Below, piece by piece: positions 1 through 9,065 of a stretch of 64,000 nt of DNA. The stretch is from Flavobacterium soli DSM 19725. GTDB lineage: Bacteria > Bacteroidota > Bacteroidia > Flavobacteriales > Flavobacteriaceae. The notes below the pieces were generated by a model, which did not search any database, had not been told where the DNA came from, and saw nothing but the letters and a program-made list of their open reading frames with translations. A program made the translations under genes and the position numbers. The stretch is from positions 124,001-188,000 of the forward strand of contig NZ_AUGO01000001.1 in the NCBI RefSeq assembly GCF_000422705.1, given 5' to 3'. Positions within the stretch are counted from its first letter, which is position 1. The number at the start of each line of letters is the position of its first letter.

Positions 1-2
1 AT

Positions 3-1814
3 ACGCTAGAAAACACCTCCCATTTTTACCAAATTGTTCAAGGTGATTTGCCTATAAAATTGCTGTTGCAAAATTTATCCAGCCAATCCGCCGTTTGCTT
101 TGACACCGAAACTACCGGAATCGACGCCCTAAATGCCGAACTCGTGGGTATGTCGTTCTCTTTCGAAAAAGGAAAAGGTTTCTACATTCCGTTTCCAGAG
201 AATCAGGAAGAAGCTCAAGCCCTCATCGAGAAATTCCGACCGTTTTTTGAAAATGAAGCCATCGAGAAAATTGGACAGAATATCAAATACGACCTCAAAA
301 TCCTATCACGTTACAACATCCAAGTCAAAGGAAAACTTTTTGACACGATGATTGCACATTACCTCATCAACCCTGATATGAGGCATAATATGGATATTCT
401 ATCAGAAACCTATCTCAAATACAGTCCAAAATCCATCGAAACCCTCATCGGGAAAAAAGGTAAAAACCAACTCTCGATGCGAAATGTTCCCTTGGAAGAC
501 ATCAAAGAATATGCAACCGAAGATGCCGATATCACACTTCAATTGAAAGAACATTTCCAACCGATTCTAGAAAAAGTGGGTACCAAAAAATTATTTGACG
601 AAATCGAAATTCCGCTAATTCCGGTCCTTGCCGATATGGAAACTGAAGGTATTCGCCTTGATGTAGAATTCCTAAAAAAGATGTCACTCGACATGCAAAA
701 GGAAATCGACGCCTTCGAGGAAAAGATTTATGAAACGGCTGGCGAAAAATTCAACCTTGCTTCTCCAAAACAATTGGGTGACATTTTATTCGATAAATTA
801 AAAATTGGCGGAGCCAAACAAAAGAAAACCAAAACGGGCCAATATGCCACTGGCGAAGAAGTCCTGAGCTATCTAGCCAACGAACACCAAATTGTTAAGG
901 ACATCCTAGAATGGCGTCAGATGGTAAAACTAAAAAGCACCTATATTGATGCTTTGCCCAATCAAGTTGACCCCAAAACAGGTCGTGTTCACACTGATTA
1001 TATGCAAACTGTTGCCGCAACAGGCCGTTTGAGTTCTAATAATCCCAACCTTCAAAATATCCCGATCAGGACCGAAAGAGGCCGTCAAATCAGAAAAGCC
1101 TTTATCGCCAGAGATGAAAATCATATACTACTTTCTGCCGATTATTCCCAGATAGAACTCCGAATCATTGCAGCACTTTGTGGCGAAGAAAACATGATCA
1201 AAGCCTTTCAAAATCACGAAGACATTCACAAGAGTACCGCTGCAAAAGTGTTCAATGTTCCTTTAGAAGAAGTAACTAAGGAACAACGAAGCCATGCCAA
1301 AACCGTAAATTTTGGAATTATTTATGGTGTTTCGGCCTTCGGACTGAGCAATCAAACCAATCTTTCAAGAAAAGAAAGTGCCGAGCTAATTGACGCTTAT
1401 TATAAAACCTATCCTCGACTAAAATCCTTCATCCAAGAACAAGTAGATTTTGCCAGAGAAAATGGCTATGTCGAAACCATTTCAGGAAGAAGACGCTATT
1501 TGAAAGACATTAATTCTGCCAATGCCATCGTGAGAGGTGGTGCCGAACGAAACGCCGTGAATGCACCCATTCAAGGATCTGCCGCCGATATTATCAAGAT
1601 TGCCATGATCAATATCCATAAGAAATTAAGTAAAGAAAACTGGAAATCCAAGATGCTCCTTCAAGTGCATGACGAGCTTGTTTTTGATGTCCACAACTCC
1701 GAACTTGAGAAGATTCAACCCATGATCAAACACGAAATGGAAAATGCGTTCAAGATGGCGGTTCCGTTAGATATTGAAATTGGTTTGGGAAACAACTGGC
1801 TTGAGGCACATTGA
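3..1814 (+). CDS. polA: DNA polymerase I, 3' part (5' end outside window)
   Basis: Replicative gap-filling and repair polymerase. The reading frame is open to the left edge, so the N-terminal part (normally the 5'-nuclease domain) lies outside. What is present is a proofreading-type 3'-5' exonuclease domain with all three exo motifs (DTETT near nt 100, NIKYD near nt 280, YATEDADIT near nt 510) and the full family A polymerase domain: motif A (DYSQIELR, near nt 1138), motif B (RSHAKTVNFGIIYG, near nt 1290) and motif C (VHDEL, near nt 1667). The intact exo acidic residues predict active proofreading, as in E. coli Pol I and unlike Taq. A TTG at 48 is not the start, because codons upstream of it read on in frame. 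It ends 128 bases before the next gene. Confidence 0.97.
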   Translation, partial: TLENTSHFYQIVQGDLPIKLLLQNLSSQSAVCFDTETTGIDALNAELVGMSFSFEKGKGFYIPFPENQEEAQALIEKFRPFFENEAIEKIGQNIKYDLKILSRYNIQVKGKLFDTMIAHYLINPDMRHNMDILSETYLKYSPKSIETLIGKKGKNQLSMRNVPLEDIKEYATEDADITLQLKEHFQPILEKVGTKKLFDEIEIPLIPVLADMETEGIRLDVEFLKKMSLDMQKEIDAFEEKIYETAGEKFNLASPKQLGDILFDKLKIGGAKQKKTKTGQYATGEEVLSYLANEHQIVKDILEWRQMVKLKSTYIDALPNQVDPKTGRVHTDYMQTVAATGRLSSNNPNLQNIPIRTERGRQIRKAFIARDENHILLSADYSQIELRIIAALCGEENMIKAFQNHEDIHKSTAAKVFNVPLEEVTKEQRSHAKTVNFGIIYGVSAFGLSNQTNLSRKESAELIDAYYKTYPRLKSFIQEQVDFARENGYVETISGRRRYLKDINSANAIVRGGAERNAVNAPIQGSAADIIKIAMINIHKKLSKENWKSKMLLQVHDELVFDVHNSELEKIQPMIKHEMENAFKMAVPLDIEIGLGNNWLEAH

Positions 1815-1843
1815 TTTTAACAAAAAAATAAAAGTATTATTGC

Positions 1844-1851
1844 TACATTTG
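1844..1851 (+). promoter_or_regulatory. Candidate -7 box (TACATTTG) ahead of the 1943-14703 cluster
   Basis: TACATTTG fits the Bacteroidetes -7 consensus TAnnTTTG and lies 91 bases before the first gene of the cluster. No TTTG/TTG sits 19 bases upstream, so only half of the promoter is supported. It is the only match I noticed between polA and the cluster. Confidence 0.4.
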
Positions 1852-1942
1852 GTATCATTAAAACAATTAAAACAAACGCAACCTTTTAACATTTTTTTTA
1901 TCTGATAAAAGGCTTGCTATGTAATATGCTAAACAGACATAA

Positions 1943-2845
1943 TTGGAATCTCTTAAAACCATTCTTTATTTTTCTATTTTTAACTATCCCATCAAGATGG
2001 AGGAAATCTATGATTTCTCCAAATCCAAAGATATTGCAAAAATAAAAGAAGAATTGAGCGAATTAATTTTACGGAAAATAATTTTTAAAGTTGATGATTT
2101 CTATCTTTCAACATATGATTTAGAAGCAATCGAGAAAAGAAAAAAAGGTAATCAAATGGCCATCAAGGCATTAATAAAAGCAAAAGAAAGAGCTGCCTTT
2201 ATTGCTAAATTTCCATACGTCCAAGCCGTAGGTGTTTCAGGTTCTTTATCTAAAGGATATTATGACAACGATAGCGATATTGATTTTTTTGTAATTACAA
2301 CACCCCGAAAGCTTTGGATTACAAGAACATTTTTAATGTTATATAAAAAAATATTCCTGCTCAATTCTAGAAAATATTTTTGTATCAATTATTTCATGTC
2401 CCAAAACAGTTTAGAAATTGAAGAAAAAAACCGTTTTACAGCAACTGAAATCAAGACTTTAATTCCTTTTCAAGGGAAAACCATTTTAACGGAATTTTAC
2501 AAAAAAAATGAATGGGTTTCGGATACTTTCTGGAATATGAATCCAATATTAGATGGAATTCCAGAAGTTAAAAAAAACATATTTGTTCATTGTATTGAAA
2601 ACGTTTTAAAGACAAGATTTGGCGACTGGCTGGATGATACTTTCAAAAAAATTACAATCAAGAAATGGAAATCTAAATTTGATTTTATGAGTGATGAAGA
2701 TTTTAAGGTAGCTCTAAAATCAACCAAGAACATCTCAAAACATCATCCTTCCAATTTTCAGAGAAAAGTCATCATGGCTTTAAATGAAAAATATGACCAA
2801 GTCCACAAGAACCATAGTATAGTTTTATCAAAAGAACATGTCTGA
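1943..2845 (+). CDS. Nucleotidyltransferase-domain protein (pol-beta fold)
   Basis: A 300-residue protein. An N-terminal stretch (LKTILYFSIFNYP) resembles the small helical domain that precedes nucleotidyltransferase folds in related proteins. The core motif is GS at residues 100-101 followed by DID at 112-114, the hG[GS]-x(9-13)-Dh[DE] signature of DNA polymerase beta-type nucleotidyltransferases. The substrate is not recognisable; relatives move nucleotides to proteins, small molecules or sugars. The start is TTG at 1943, directly after an in-frame TAA; the next in-frame ATG (1997) would remove part of the N-terminal domain. It overlaps the following radical SAM gene by 8 bases and is the first gene of the cluster. 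I infer it activates or modifies an intermediate of the cluster's product; it could also be a regulatory transferase. Confidence 0.75.
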   Translation: MESLKTILYFSIFNYPIKMEEIYDFSKSKDIAKIKEELSELILRKIIFKVDDFYLSTYDLEAIEKRKKGNQMAIKALIKAKERAAFIAKFPYVQAVGVSGSLSKGYYDNDSDIDFFVITTPRKLWITRTFLMLYKKIFLLNSRKYFCINYFMSQNSLEIEEKNRFTATEIKTLIPFQGKTILTEFYKKNEWVSDTFWNMNPILDGIPEVKKNIFVHCIENVLKTRFGDWLDDTFKKITIKKWKSKFDFMSDEDFKVALKSTKNISKHHPSNFQRKVIMALNEKYDQVHKNHSIVLSKEHV

Positions 2846-4283
2846 CCTTCTTTTTTCGCATTCGTATTACTATAAATTAGATCCGAAGCAATGGAAAAAC
2901 AAAACTCCTTTTCCTCCATTAGGGACTTTGTATGCCGCAGCATTAATGCGAAAAAATGGTTTTACTGTAGATTTATTTGACACGAATTTATTAGATTCTC
3001 CAAAAGCAATTTCTGCAAAATTTACTTCTAGCAAACCAAAATATTTGGTAATTTATGATGATGGGTTTAATTATCTAACCAAAATGTGCTTAACCAATAT
3101 GCGTGAAGCTTGTTTTGAGATGATTTCGATTGCAAAATCATATAATTGCAAAATAATTGTTTGCAGTTCTGATGCTACAGATCATTATTACAACTATTTA
3201 GAAAAAGGGGCTGATTTTATCATTCAAGGTGAAGGCGAAATTACTTTACTAGAATTAATTCAACATTTAGAAGAAAAGAAAGATATTTCATCGATAAATG
3301 GAATTGTTTTCAAAAATCAAGACGGAATAAAAGTCAATCCAAAACGAGCCGTTCTTCAAAATCTCGACGATTTGCCATTGCCAGCTTGGGATTTGGTCGA
3401 TATGAATTCCTATAAAGAAATTTGGAAAAAAAGTGGCCAAGAATTCACTTTAAATATAGCTACAACAAGGGGATGCCCTTATAAATGCAATTGGTGTGCA
3501 AAACCCATTTACGGCAATCGATATAATGCCCATTCGCCAGAATATATTGTAAACGAGATTGCCTTTTTGCAAAAACAATTTGGAGCAAAACGGTTTTGGA
3601 TGTGCGATGATATCTTTGGTTTAAAACCCAATTGGGTCCAAGAATTTAATATCGGATTAAAAAATGTACCTCTAAAAATTAGCTATTACATTCAAAGTCG
3701 CGTTGATTTATTATTAAAAGAAGACACCATTGATGCTTTAGCCAAATCTGGTTTAGAAGAAGTTTGGGTGGGAGCCGAAAGCGGTTCGCAAAAAATTTTG
3801 GATGCCATGGACAAGGGCACGAAAGTGGAAGAGATTTATGAAGCAACACGCCTGTTAAAACAAAAAAACATTCGCGTTGCCTTATTTCTTCAGTTTGGTT
3901 ATTTGACCGAAAACCAAGAAGACATTCAAAAAACCATTGCAATGGTAAAAGACTTGCAACCTGACAATATTGGCATTTCGGTTTCGTATCCTTTACCGGG
4001 TACAAAATTTTATGAGAAAGTAAAAGATGATTTAAGACTCAAGGCCAATTGGACTGATTCTGATGACTTTGACATGATGTTTAAAGGAACGTACAATTCC
4101 AACTATTACAGAAAACTGCAACGATTTGTGCATAAGGAGTTTAGAAAAAGTCAAGGTTTTCAAAACCTGAAAAACTTTTCATTTTCTCCAGAAAAAATAA
4201 AATCTATTTTGAAATTAGGGTACTATATTCCAAGTGCTTTTTGGGACAGAATTCAATTGAAAACATTACAAAATGAACGCTAG
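2838..4283 (+). CDS. B12-binding-type radical SAM protein (1 of 3)
   Basis: A 481-residue protein of the B12-binding-domain radical SAM class. Residues 1-150 form a Rossmann-like cobalamin-binding region (PPLGTLYAAALMRKNG near 26-41, GADFIIQGEGE near 124-134). The SAM domain follows, with the [4Fe-4S] cysteines C213, C217 and C220 (CX3CX2C) and GAESGSQKI further on. Relatives catalyse C-methylations, ring changes or C-C bond formation on lipids, sugars and natural products. The classical DxHxxG cobalamin-ligand motif is absent and the usual GGPH segment is CSSD here, so cobalamin may bind base-off without a protein histidine, or not at all. It overlaps the next methyltransferase gene by 11 bases. 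It is clearly paralogous to the protein at 5046-6416. Confidence 0.85.
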   Translation: MSDLLFSHSYYYKLDPKQWKNKTPFPPLGTLYAAALMRKNGFTVDLFDTNLLDSPKAISAKFTSSKPKYLVIYDDGFNYLTKMCLTNMREACFEMISIAKSYNCKIIVCSSDATDHYYNYLEKGADFIIQGEGEITLLELIQHLEEKKDISSINGIVFKNQDGIKVNPKRAVLQNLDDLPLPAWDLVDMNSYKEIWKKSGQEFTLNIATTRGCPYKCNWCAKPIYGNRYNAHSPEYIVNEIAFLQKQFGAKRFWMCDDIFGLKPNWVQEFNIGLKNVPLKISYYIQSRVDLLLKEDTIDALAKSGLEEVWVGAESGSQKILDAMDKGTKVEEIYEATRLLKQKNIRVALFLQFGYLTENQEDIQKTIAMVKDLQPDNIGISVSYPLPGTKFYEKVKDDLRLKANWTDSDDFDMMFKGTYNSNYYRKLQRFVHKEFRKSQGFQNLKNFSFSPEKIKSILKLGYYIPSAFWDRIQLKTLQNER

Positions 4284-5049
4284 TTTTGACATAGCGGCAA
4301 ACACGTATGATCAATCTTTTACTAACTCGGAGATTGGAAAACTACAGCGTAATTTTGTTTACAGAGTGGTCTCAAAACATTTACATACCACAAAAAAAAT
4401 CCTTGAAATAAATTGCGGAACCGGTGAAGACGCCATTTGGTTTGCCAAGAAAGGCTTTGAAGTAACAGCAACAGACATTTCAAATGAAATGATTGCGGTT
4501 GCAAAAGCAAAAGCTACTTTTCAAAACCTCAACTTTATTCAAACCGACATAAATTCTATTTCTGAACAATTCTTTAATCAAAAATTTGACACTATCTTTT
4601 CAAATTTTGGAGGTTTGAATTGCCTGACACCAAATGAATTAGAAAACTTCCTATCCAGTTCTACAAAAATGCTTTCAGAAAAAGGAAAATTGATTTTGGT
4701 AATCATGCCAAAAAATACGCTCTGGGAAAAGGTATATTTTATTTTGAAAGGAAAATTTAAAACCGCTTTTAGACGAACTAAAAAAGAAGTGATTGCAAAT
4801 GTTGACGGTACCGGTGTTCCGACTTATTACTATAATCCAAAAGAAATTGTACATTTAACCAAAACAAATTTTGAATGTTTAGAAATAAAGCCCATTGGCT
4901 TTTTTGTTCCACCCTCTTATTTAGAGCCTTTTTTTAAGAAACAAAAAAGATTTTTGCAATTTCTAACTACATTGGAAAACAAAATTAAAAGCAGTTCATT
5001 TCTATCAAAATATGCCGATCATTACATCTTAATTTTAGAAAAAAAATGA
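4273..5049 (+). CDS. Class I SAM-dependent methyltransferase
   Basis: A 258-residue methyltransferase of the UbiE/small-molecule type. SAM motif I is E45-I-N-C-G-T-G-E-D, followed by the acidic residue of motif II in TDIS near residue 67 and a motif in the DTIFSNFGGLNCL stretch. The C-terminal half is basic and hydrophobic, and may bind a lipid-like or membrane-near substrate. It sits between two radical SAM paralogues and overlaps both (11 and 4 bases), which suggests that the three act on the same intermediate. It could methylate an oxygen, nitrogen or carboxylate; the sequence does not say which. Confidence 0.8.
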   Translation: MNASFDIAANTYDQSFTNSEIGKLQRNFVYRVVSKHLHTTKKILEINCGTGEDAIWFAKKGFEVTATDISNEMIAVAKAKATFQNLNFIQTDINSISEQFFNQKFDTIFSNFGGLNCLTPNELENFLSSSTKMLSEKGKLILVIMPKNTLWEKVYFILKGKFKTAFRRTKKEVIANVDGTGVPTYYYNPKEIVHLTKTNFECLEIKPIGFFVPPSYLEPFFKKQKRFLQFLTTLENKIKSSSFLSKYADHYILILEKK

Positions 5050-6416
5050 GTCTTTTATTTACACATGCTTATTATTTATCTGATGATCCAAAAGAACAAA
5101 AGATAATGAAACCCTATCCACCATTGGGTTTATTGTATGTGTCTGCCTATTTGTTAGATAAAAAAATTCCGAATACTGTTTTTGATAGTACTTTTTCGTC
5201 TCAGGAACAACAGTTGGGTTTTATTCTTGAAAAACAACCAAAAGTGATTTGCATTTATACCAATTTGATGACCAAAATAGAAGTTGTCAAATTGATTAAA
5301 GTCCTAAAATCTGTCAAATTTAATTTTCCAAAAATTATTCTTGGTGGTCCAGATGTTACCTATAATATTGAAAACTATCTTAAAGCTGGAGCCGATTTTT
5401 TAGTCATTGGCGAAGGCGAAGAAACTACTTTTGAGTTGTATAATGCCATTCTAAACCATCAAAACCTGCATGAAGTAAACGGAATTGCTTTTTTAGAAAA
5501 CGATACGGTCATTCAAACCAAAGCAAGAACAAAGTTTAAAGAGTTGGACGAATTGCCATTACCGAATAGAAAAGCAATTAACATGCAAAAATATTTGGAC
5601 ACCTGGAAAAACAATCATGGACAAAGCTCGATGACGATTTCTACACAACGTGGTTGCCCTTATACTTGCAAATGGTGCAGCACGGCAGTTTATGGGCAAA
5701 GCTATAGAAGAAGACCTGCAACACAAGTTGCGGCAGAAATGAAAATGCTCAAAGAACAATACAATCCAGATGCAATTTGGTTTGTGGACGATGTTTTTAC
5801 CGTTAGCCATAAATGGTTATTGGCGTTTCGAGAAGAGGTTTTCAAACAAGAAGCCATAATTCCGTTTGAATGCATTACAAGAGCTGAACGCCTAAATGAC
5901 GAAATTTTATCTTTATTGAAAGAAGTGGGGTGCTTTAGAATTTGGATTGGCGCCGAAAGTGGTTCGCAAAAAATAATCGACCTGATGGACAGGCGTGTAG
6001 ATGTAAATGTAGTAAAAGAAGCCATTCAAAAAACCAATGCATTAGGAATGGAAACCGGAACATTCATCATGCTTGGTTATCCGGGAGAGACGGAAGAAGA
6101 TATTGCTACAACTATTCAATATTTGAAAGAGGCCAACCCTACATTGTATACAATTACCGTTGCTTATCCTATAAAAGGGACATCGCTTTATACCGAAGTT
6201 GAAAGCAAAATTACTAATCAGTTAGATTGGGAAACCTCAACCGACAGGGAAATTGAATTTGAACGGACCTATTCTAAAAAGTTCTACAAGTATGCTGTTA
6301 GTAAAGTGGTGAATGAAGTAGAATTTCATCGGGAAAATTCAAAAATCACTTTGAAAGCTCTAAAATTCAAGACAAAATCTTTTTTGGCGTTTGGACTAAT
6401 GAAATTAAACCGATAA
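5046..6416 (+). CDS. B12-binding-type radical SAM protein (2 of 3)
   Basis: A 456-residue paralogue of the protein at 2838-4283, sharing the start pattern LLFTHAYY, the PPLG segment and GAESGSQKI. The cobalamin-binding-like domain covers residues 1-150 with GGPD at 100-103 (the class usually has GGPH) and GADFLVIGEGEE near 115-126. The [4Fe-4S] cysteines are C204, C208 and C211. DxHxxG is absent. The start ATG overlaps the previous stop by 4 bases (ATGA), a sign of translational coupling. The close pair suggests two successive or alternative steps on a similar substrate. Confidence 0.85.
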   Translation: MSLLFTHAYYLSDDPKEQKIMKPYPPLGLLYVSAYLLDKKIPNTVFDSTFSSQEQQLGFILEKQPKVICIYTNLMTKIEVVKLIKVLKSVKFNFPKIILGGPDVTYNIENYLKAGADFLVIGEGEETTFELYNAILNHQNLHEVNGIAFLENDTVIQTKARTKFKELDELPLPNRKAINMQKYLDTWKNNHGQSSMTISTQRGCPYTCKWCSTAVYGQSYRRRPATQVAAEMKMLKEQYNPDAIWFVDDVFTVSHKWLLAFREEVFKQEAIIPFECITRAERLNDEILSLLKEVGCFRIWIGAESGSQKIIDLMDRRVDVNVVKEAIQKTNALGMETGTFIMLGYPGETEEDIATTIQYLKEANPTLYTITVAYPIKGTSLYTEVESKITNQLDWETSTDREIEFERTYSKKFYKYAVSKVVNEVEFHRENSKITLKALKFKTKSFLAFGLMKLNR

Positions 6417-6420
6417 TGAT

Positions 6421-7932
6421 TTGACAAAGGAAACGAAATATGTTTTTTGCCTAACCTTGATTTATTTCATAGTAAGCCTCATCGGGGTGATGCATCATGA
6501 ACTTTGGCTGGATGAATCACACCATTGGCTCTTGGCAAGAGATAGCACTTCTTTTTTGGATCTAATTCAAAATACACGATATGAGGGACATCCCATTCTC
6601 TGGAATATTCTATTGTTTTTTATAACCCGAGTCACTTCAAATCCTCTTTGGATGCAAATCCTACATATCTTATTTTCGAGTGCGGTAGTATTTATTTTCT
6701 TGAAAAAAGCACCATTTTCCTGGGTATTTAAAACACTTTTTATTTTTGGTTATTTTATGCTTTTCGAATATAATTTAATTAGTAGAAATTATATCCTAGG
6801 CATCCTATTTCTTTTTTTAGCTGCGTCATGTTTCAAAAATAGAAAAAACAATGTCGCTCTAATAGGTATTTATTTAGCTTTAGCCAGCAATATACATTTA
6901 ATGTTTTGTGTAATTGCTTTTGCCCTTTTTCTAACGTTATTGCTCGAACAGTATCAAAATAAGCAAATCGGTACATCCGCAACAATTGGAATTGGAGTTT
7001 TTCTATTGGGTTTAATACTGGCTGCGGTTCAGATAATTCCTCCTAACGATACTCTTTTTTTTAATAAAATAGATGCCATTCCTTTTCATGAGAAATTAAT
7101 AAAAGGATTCATTTCCCTTTTTAAAGGTTTGGTCACTCTTCCTGATTTCAGATCGATTCATTTTTGGAACTCAAATATTTTTGTAAACCTAAGCAAGCCA
7201 TTTGCAACTGTTTTGGGACTACTGTGCTATTTCATTCCGCTTTTATTTTTTAAAAGCCGTAAAATGCTGTTTTTTGTTTACACTGCTCTTTTGGGAACAC
7301 AAATTTTCTTTTTTGTAACGCAAAGAGGTGCTACTCGATTTGACGGGATGACTTTTATCATACTGATTTTAGCTTTATGGCTTGAACATTATTTTACAGA
7401 TGAAAATAAAAAATTAGCTAGTTTCATAGCTGCATTCAAATTGAATTTACTTAAAAAACCTATCGTTTACTCTATTTTAACAATACAGCTTTTTAGTGGT
7501 GTTTGTGCCTATGCGGTAGATTTTAAAGAACCTTTCTGTTCTGCCAAAGAAACCGTAAAGTATATAGAAAATGAAAACATCAATACAGAAAACATAATTT
7601 CCATTACCTGTGACGGCACATTAATAAGTCCATTTCTGGAAAAAAAAGTGTATTTCCTGTGTGATGAAAGCTTGCAAAGCTATTGTCATTGGGATTCTAC
7701 TTGCAAAGCTGATCTTCCGCCTGAAGAGATTATCGAAATGATTTCTAAATATATGCGTCATCACCAAAATGCCACGTATATTTCCACCTATCCAATTGCA
7801 AGTAATTTTCAAAAAGACATTTGGATTAATGTGACTGATGAAATAAGTATTTGCTTTTTAAAAAATTTTGAAAGGAGTATAGTCCGTAACGCAGACTATT
7901 TTGTTTATGAAGTTAAAAGAATAAAATCCTAA
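6421..7932 (+). CDS. Multi-pass membrane glycosyltransferase-like protein (GT39-like)
   Basis: A 503-residue integral membrane protein with about ten hydrophobic segments in residues 8-385 and a soluble C-terminal part. A first-loop acidic pair, D31-E32 in LWLDESHHW, and the following EGHPILW match the layout of GT-C glycosyltransferases (PMT/GT39, mannosyltransferase-like), which use polyprenyl-phosphate sugars as donors at the outer face of the membrane. The start is TTG at 6421, four bases after the previous stop; the next in-frame ATG (residue 24) would remove the first membrane helix. Strongly A+T-rich. In context with the GT2 at 9058 it is a plausible user of polyprenyl-phosphate-hexose. 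The acceptor is unknown. Confidence 0.65.
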   Translation: MTKETKYVFCLTLIYFIVSLIGVMHHELWLDESHHWLLARDSTSFLDLIQNTRYEGHPILWNILLFFITRVTSNPLWMQILHILFSSAVVFIFLKKAPFSWVFKTLFIFGYFMLFEYNLISRNYILGILFLFLAASCFKNRKNNVALIGIYLALASNIHLMFCVIAFALFLTLLLEQYQNKQIGTSATIGIGVFLLGLILAAVQIIPPNDTLFFNKIDAIPFHEKLIKGFISLFKGLVTLPDFRSIHFWNSNIFVNLSKPFATVLGLLCYFIPLLFFKSRKMLFFVYTALLGTQIFFFVTQRGATRFDGMTFIILILALWLEHYFTDENKKLASFIAAFKLNLLKKPIVYSILTIQLFSGVCAYAVDFKEPFCSAKETVKYIENENINTENIISITCDGTLISPFLEKKVYFLCDESLQSYCHWDSTCKADLPPEEIIEMISKYMRHHQNATYISTYPIASNFQKDIWINVTDEISICFLKNFERSIVRNADYFVYEVKRIKS

Positions 7933-7934
7933 AG

Positions 7935-9065
7935 ATGAAAATTAAAAAATACATATTCTATGTTCTATTGCTATCGTTTTTAATTTCTTGCGAAAATGAT
8001 TCCTATTCTGACTTGGTTGAAACAGATTCCTTACTACACTTAAAATGGAATAAAGCTTATCCTGATGACTCAATTGACAAATCTCTAATTGGTTTGAAAT
8101 GGGCATTTTCCTATATTGGAGCAACCTTGCCAACAACAACAAACGGTATTACTATTCAGAATTCAACTATTATAATCGATCTAAAAAAGCTTGGCTTTAA
8201 TGAAAATGCAATTCAAAAACTTTTGAAATTATCGATTAAAATTAAAAACACTTCTGAATATAAAACAAATAAAAACATTGATCTAGGCAGATTTGTTACC
8301 TTATTAATCGGATCTTCAGAACATTACTATGAAATTATTGGCACTCCAAATACCCTTGATGAAGTTTTAAACCAATATACTTTATTGCCTCAAAAAGGAT
8401 ATGTGGACATTTCTGGAGTTTCATTAGAGCATCGTATTCTTCAATTTTCAGAACAGAATGGTTTTAATCAAGTTTTTCTTTCCGAAGAAGTAGATTCTAT
8501 TTCGGGAACAATTTATGAATATGAAACCATCGAACTACTACCAAATGGACAACTTCGCTTTGGAATTTTTGATGCTAATAAAAATCGGAAAAATAATGCC
8601 GATCCCAGTCACTCGAATGCAGGAAAACCAGCCAAATGCATGTGGTGTCATGAATCTAATATTCAAACTATATTCTACCCTATCAATGATTTCCCAGATT
8701 ATCTTAGTTCTACGGAGCTTAACAACACTTTAGTGCATTACAGACAATCCAATATAACTCAAAAATTAGCACTTAACAAGGGTGTAGATTTTTCGCAAAC
8801 CCAAGAACATACTTACACAGAGCTATTATATATTTCCTTTATGGAACCATCTGTGGAGCGGTTAAGTATTGAATGGAGCATGCCCATACCTGAAGTCGAA
8901 AATTTACTTTCAGGATTGTCAACCCATGTTGATGAAGAATTTCCTTTTCTGGGAATGTTATATCATCGAAAAGACATCGAAAGTTTAGCACCTTTTCAAG
9001 GTTTGTCTGTTTCAACTAGCGTTAGAGAAGAGTCACAAATAGAAGTCAACCATTTAAATGATTAA
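7935..9065 (+). CDS. Lipoprotein with one CxxCH haem-binding motif, function unknown
   Basis: A 376-residue protein I do not recognise. The N-terminus is a lipoprotein signal (basic MKIKK, hydrophobic core, lipobox LIS-C19), so it should be exported and lipidated. A single CMWCH (C235, C238, H239) preceded by AGKPAK looks like a c-type haem attachment site. No other cytochrome c landmark is obvious; possible distal Met ligands occur in the C-terminal third. Residues 30-230 look like a mixed beta-rich domain. It starts two bases after the membrane glycosyltransferase and overlaps the GT2 gene by 8 bases, so it belongs to the cluster. A redox protein in a glycoconjugate operon is unexpected. 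The motif could instead be a metal or disulfide site. Confidence 0.6.
   Translation: MKIKKYIFYVLLLSFLISCENDSYSDLVETDSLLHLKWNKAYPDDSIDKSLIGLKWAFSYIGATLPTTTNGITIQNSTIIIDLKKLGFNENAIQKLLKLSIKIKNTSEYKTNKNIDLGRFVTLLIGSSEHYYEIIGTPNTLDEVLNQYTLLPQKGYVDISGVSLEHRILQFSEQNGFNQVFLSEEVDSISGTIYEYETIELLPNGQLRFGIFDANKNRKNNADPSHSNAGKPAKCMWCHESNIQTIFYPINDFPDYLSSTELNNTLVHYRQSNITQKLALNKGVDFSQTQEHTYTELLYISFMEPSVERLSIEWSMPIPEVENLLSGLSTHVDEEFPFLGMLYHRKDIESLAPFQGLSVSTSVREESQIEVNHLND

Noticed and set aside
48..1814. TTG at 48 as the start of polA
   Set aside because: The frame is open to the left edge with coding-like sequence; the gene is cut by the window.
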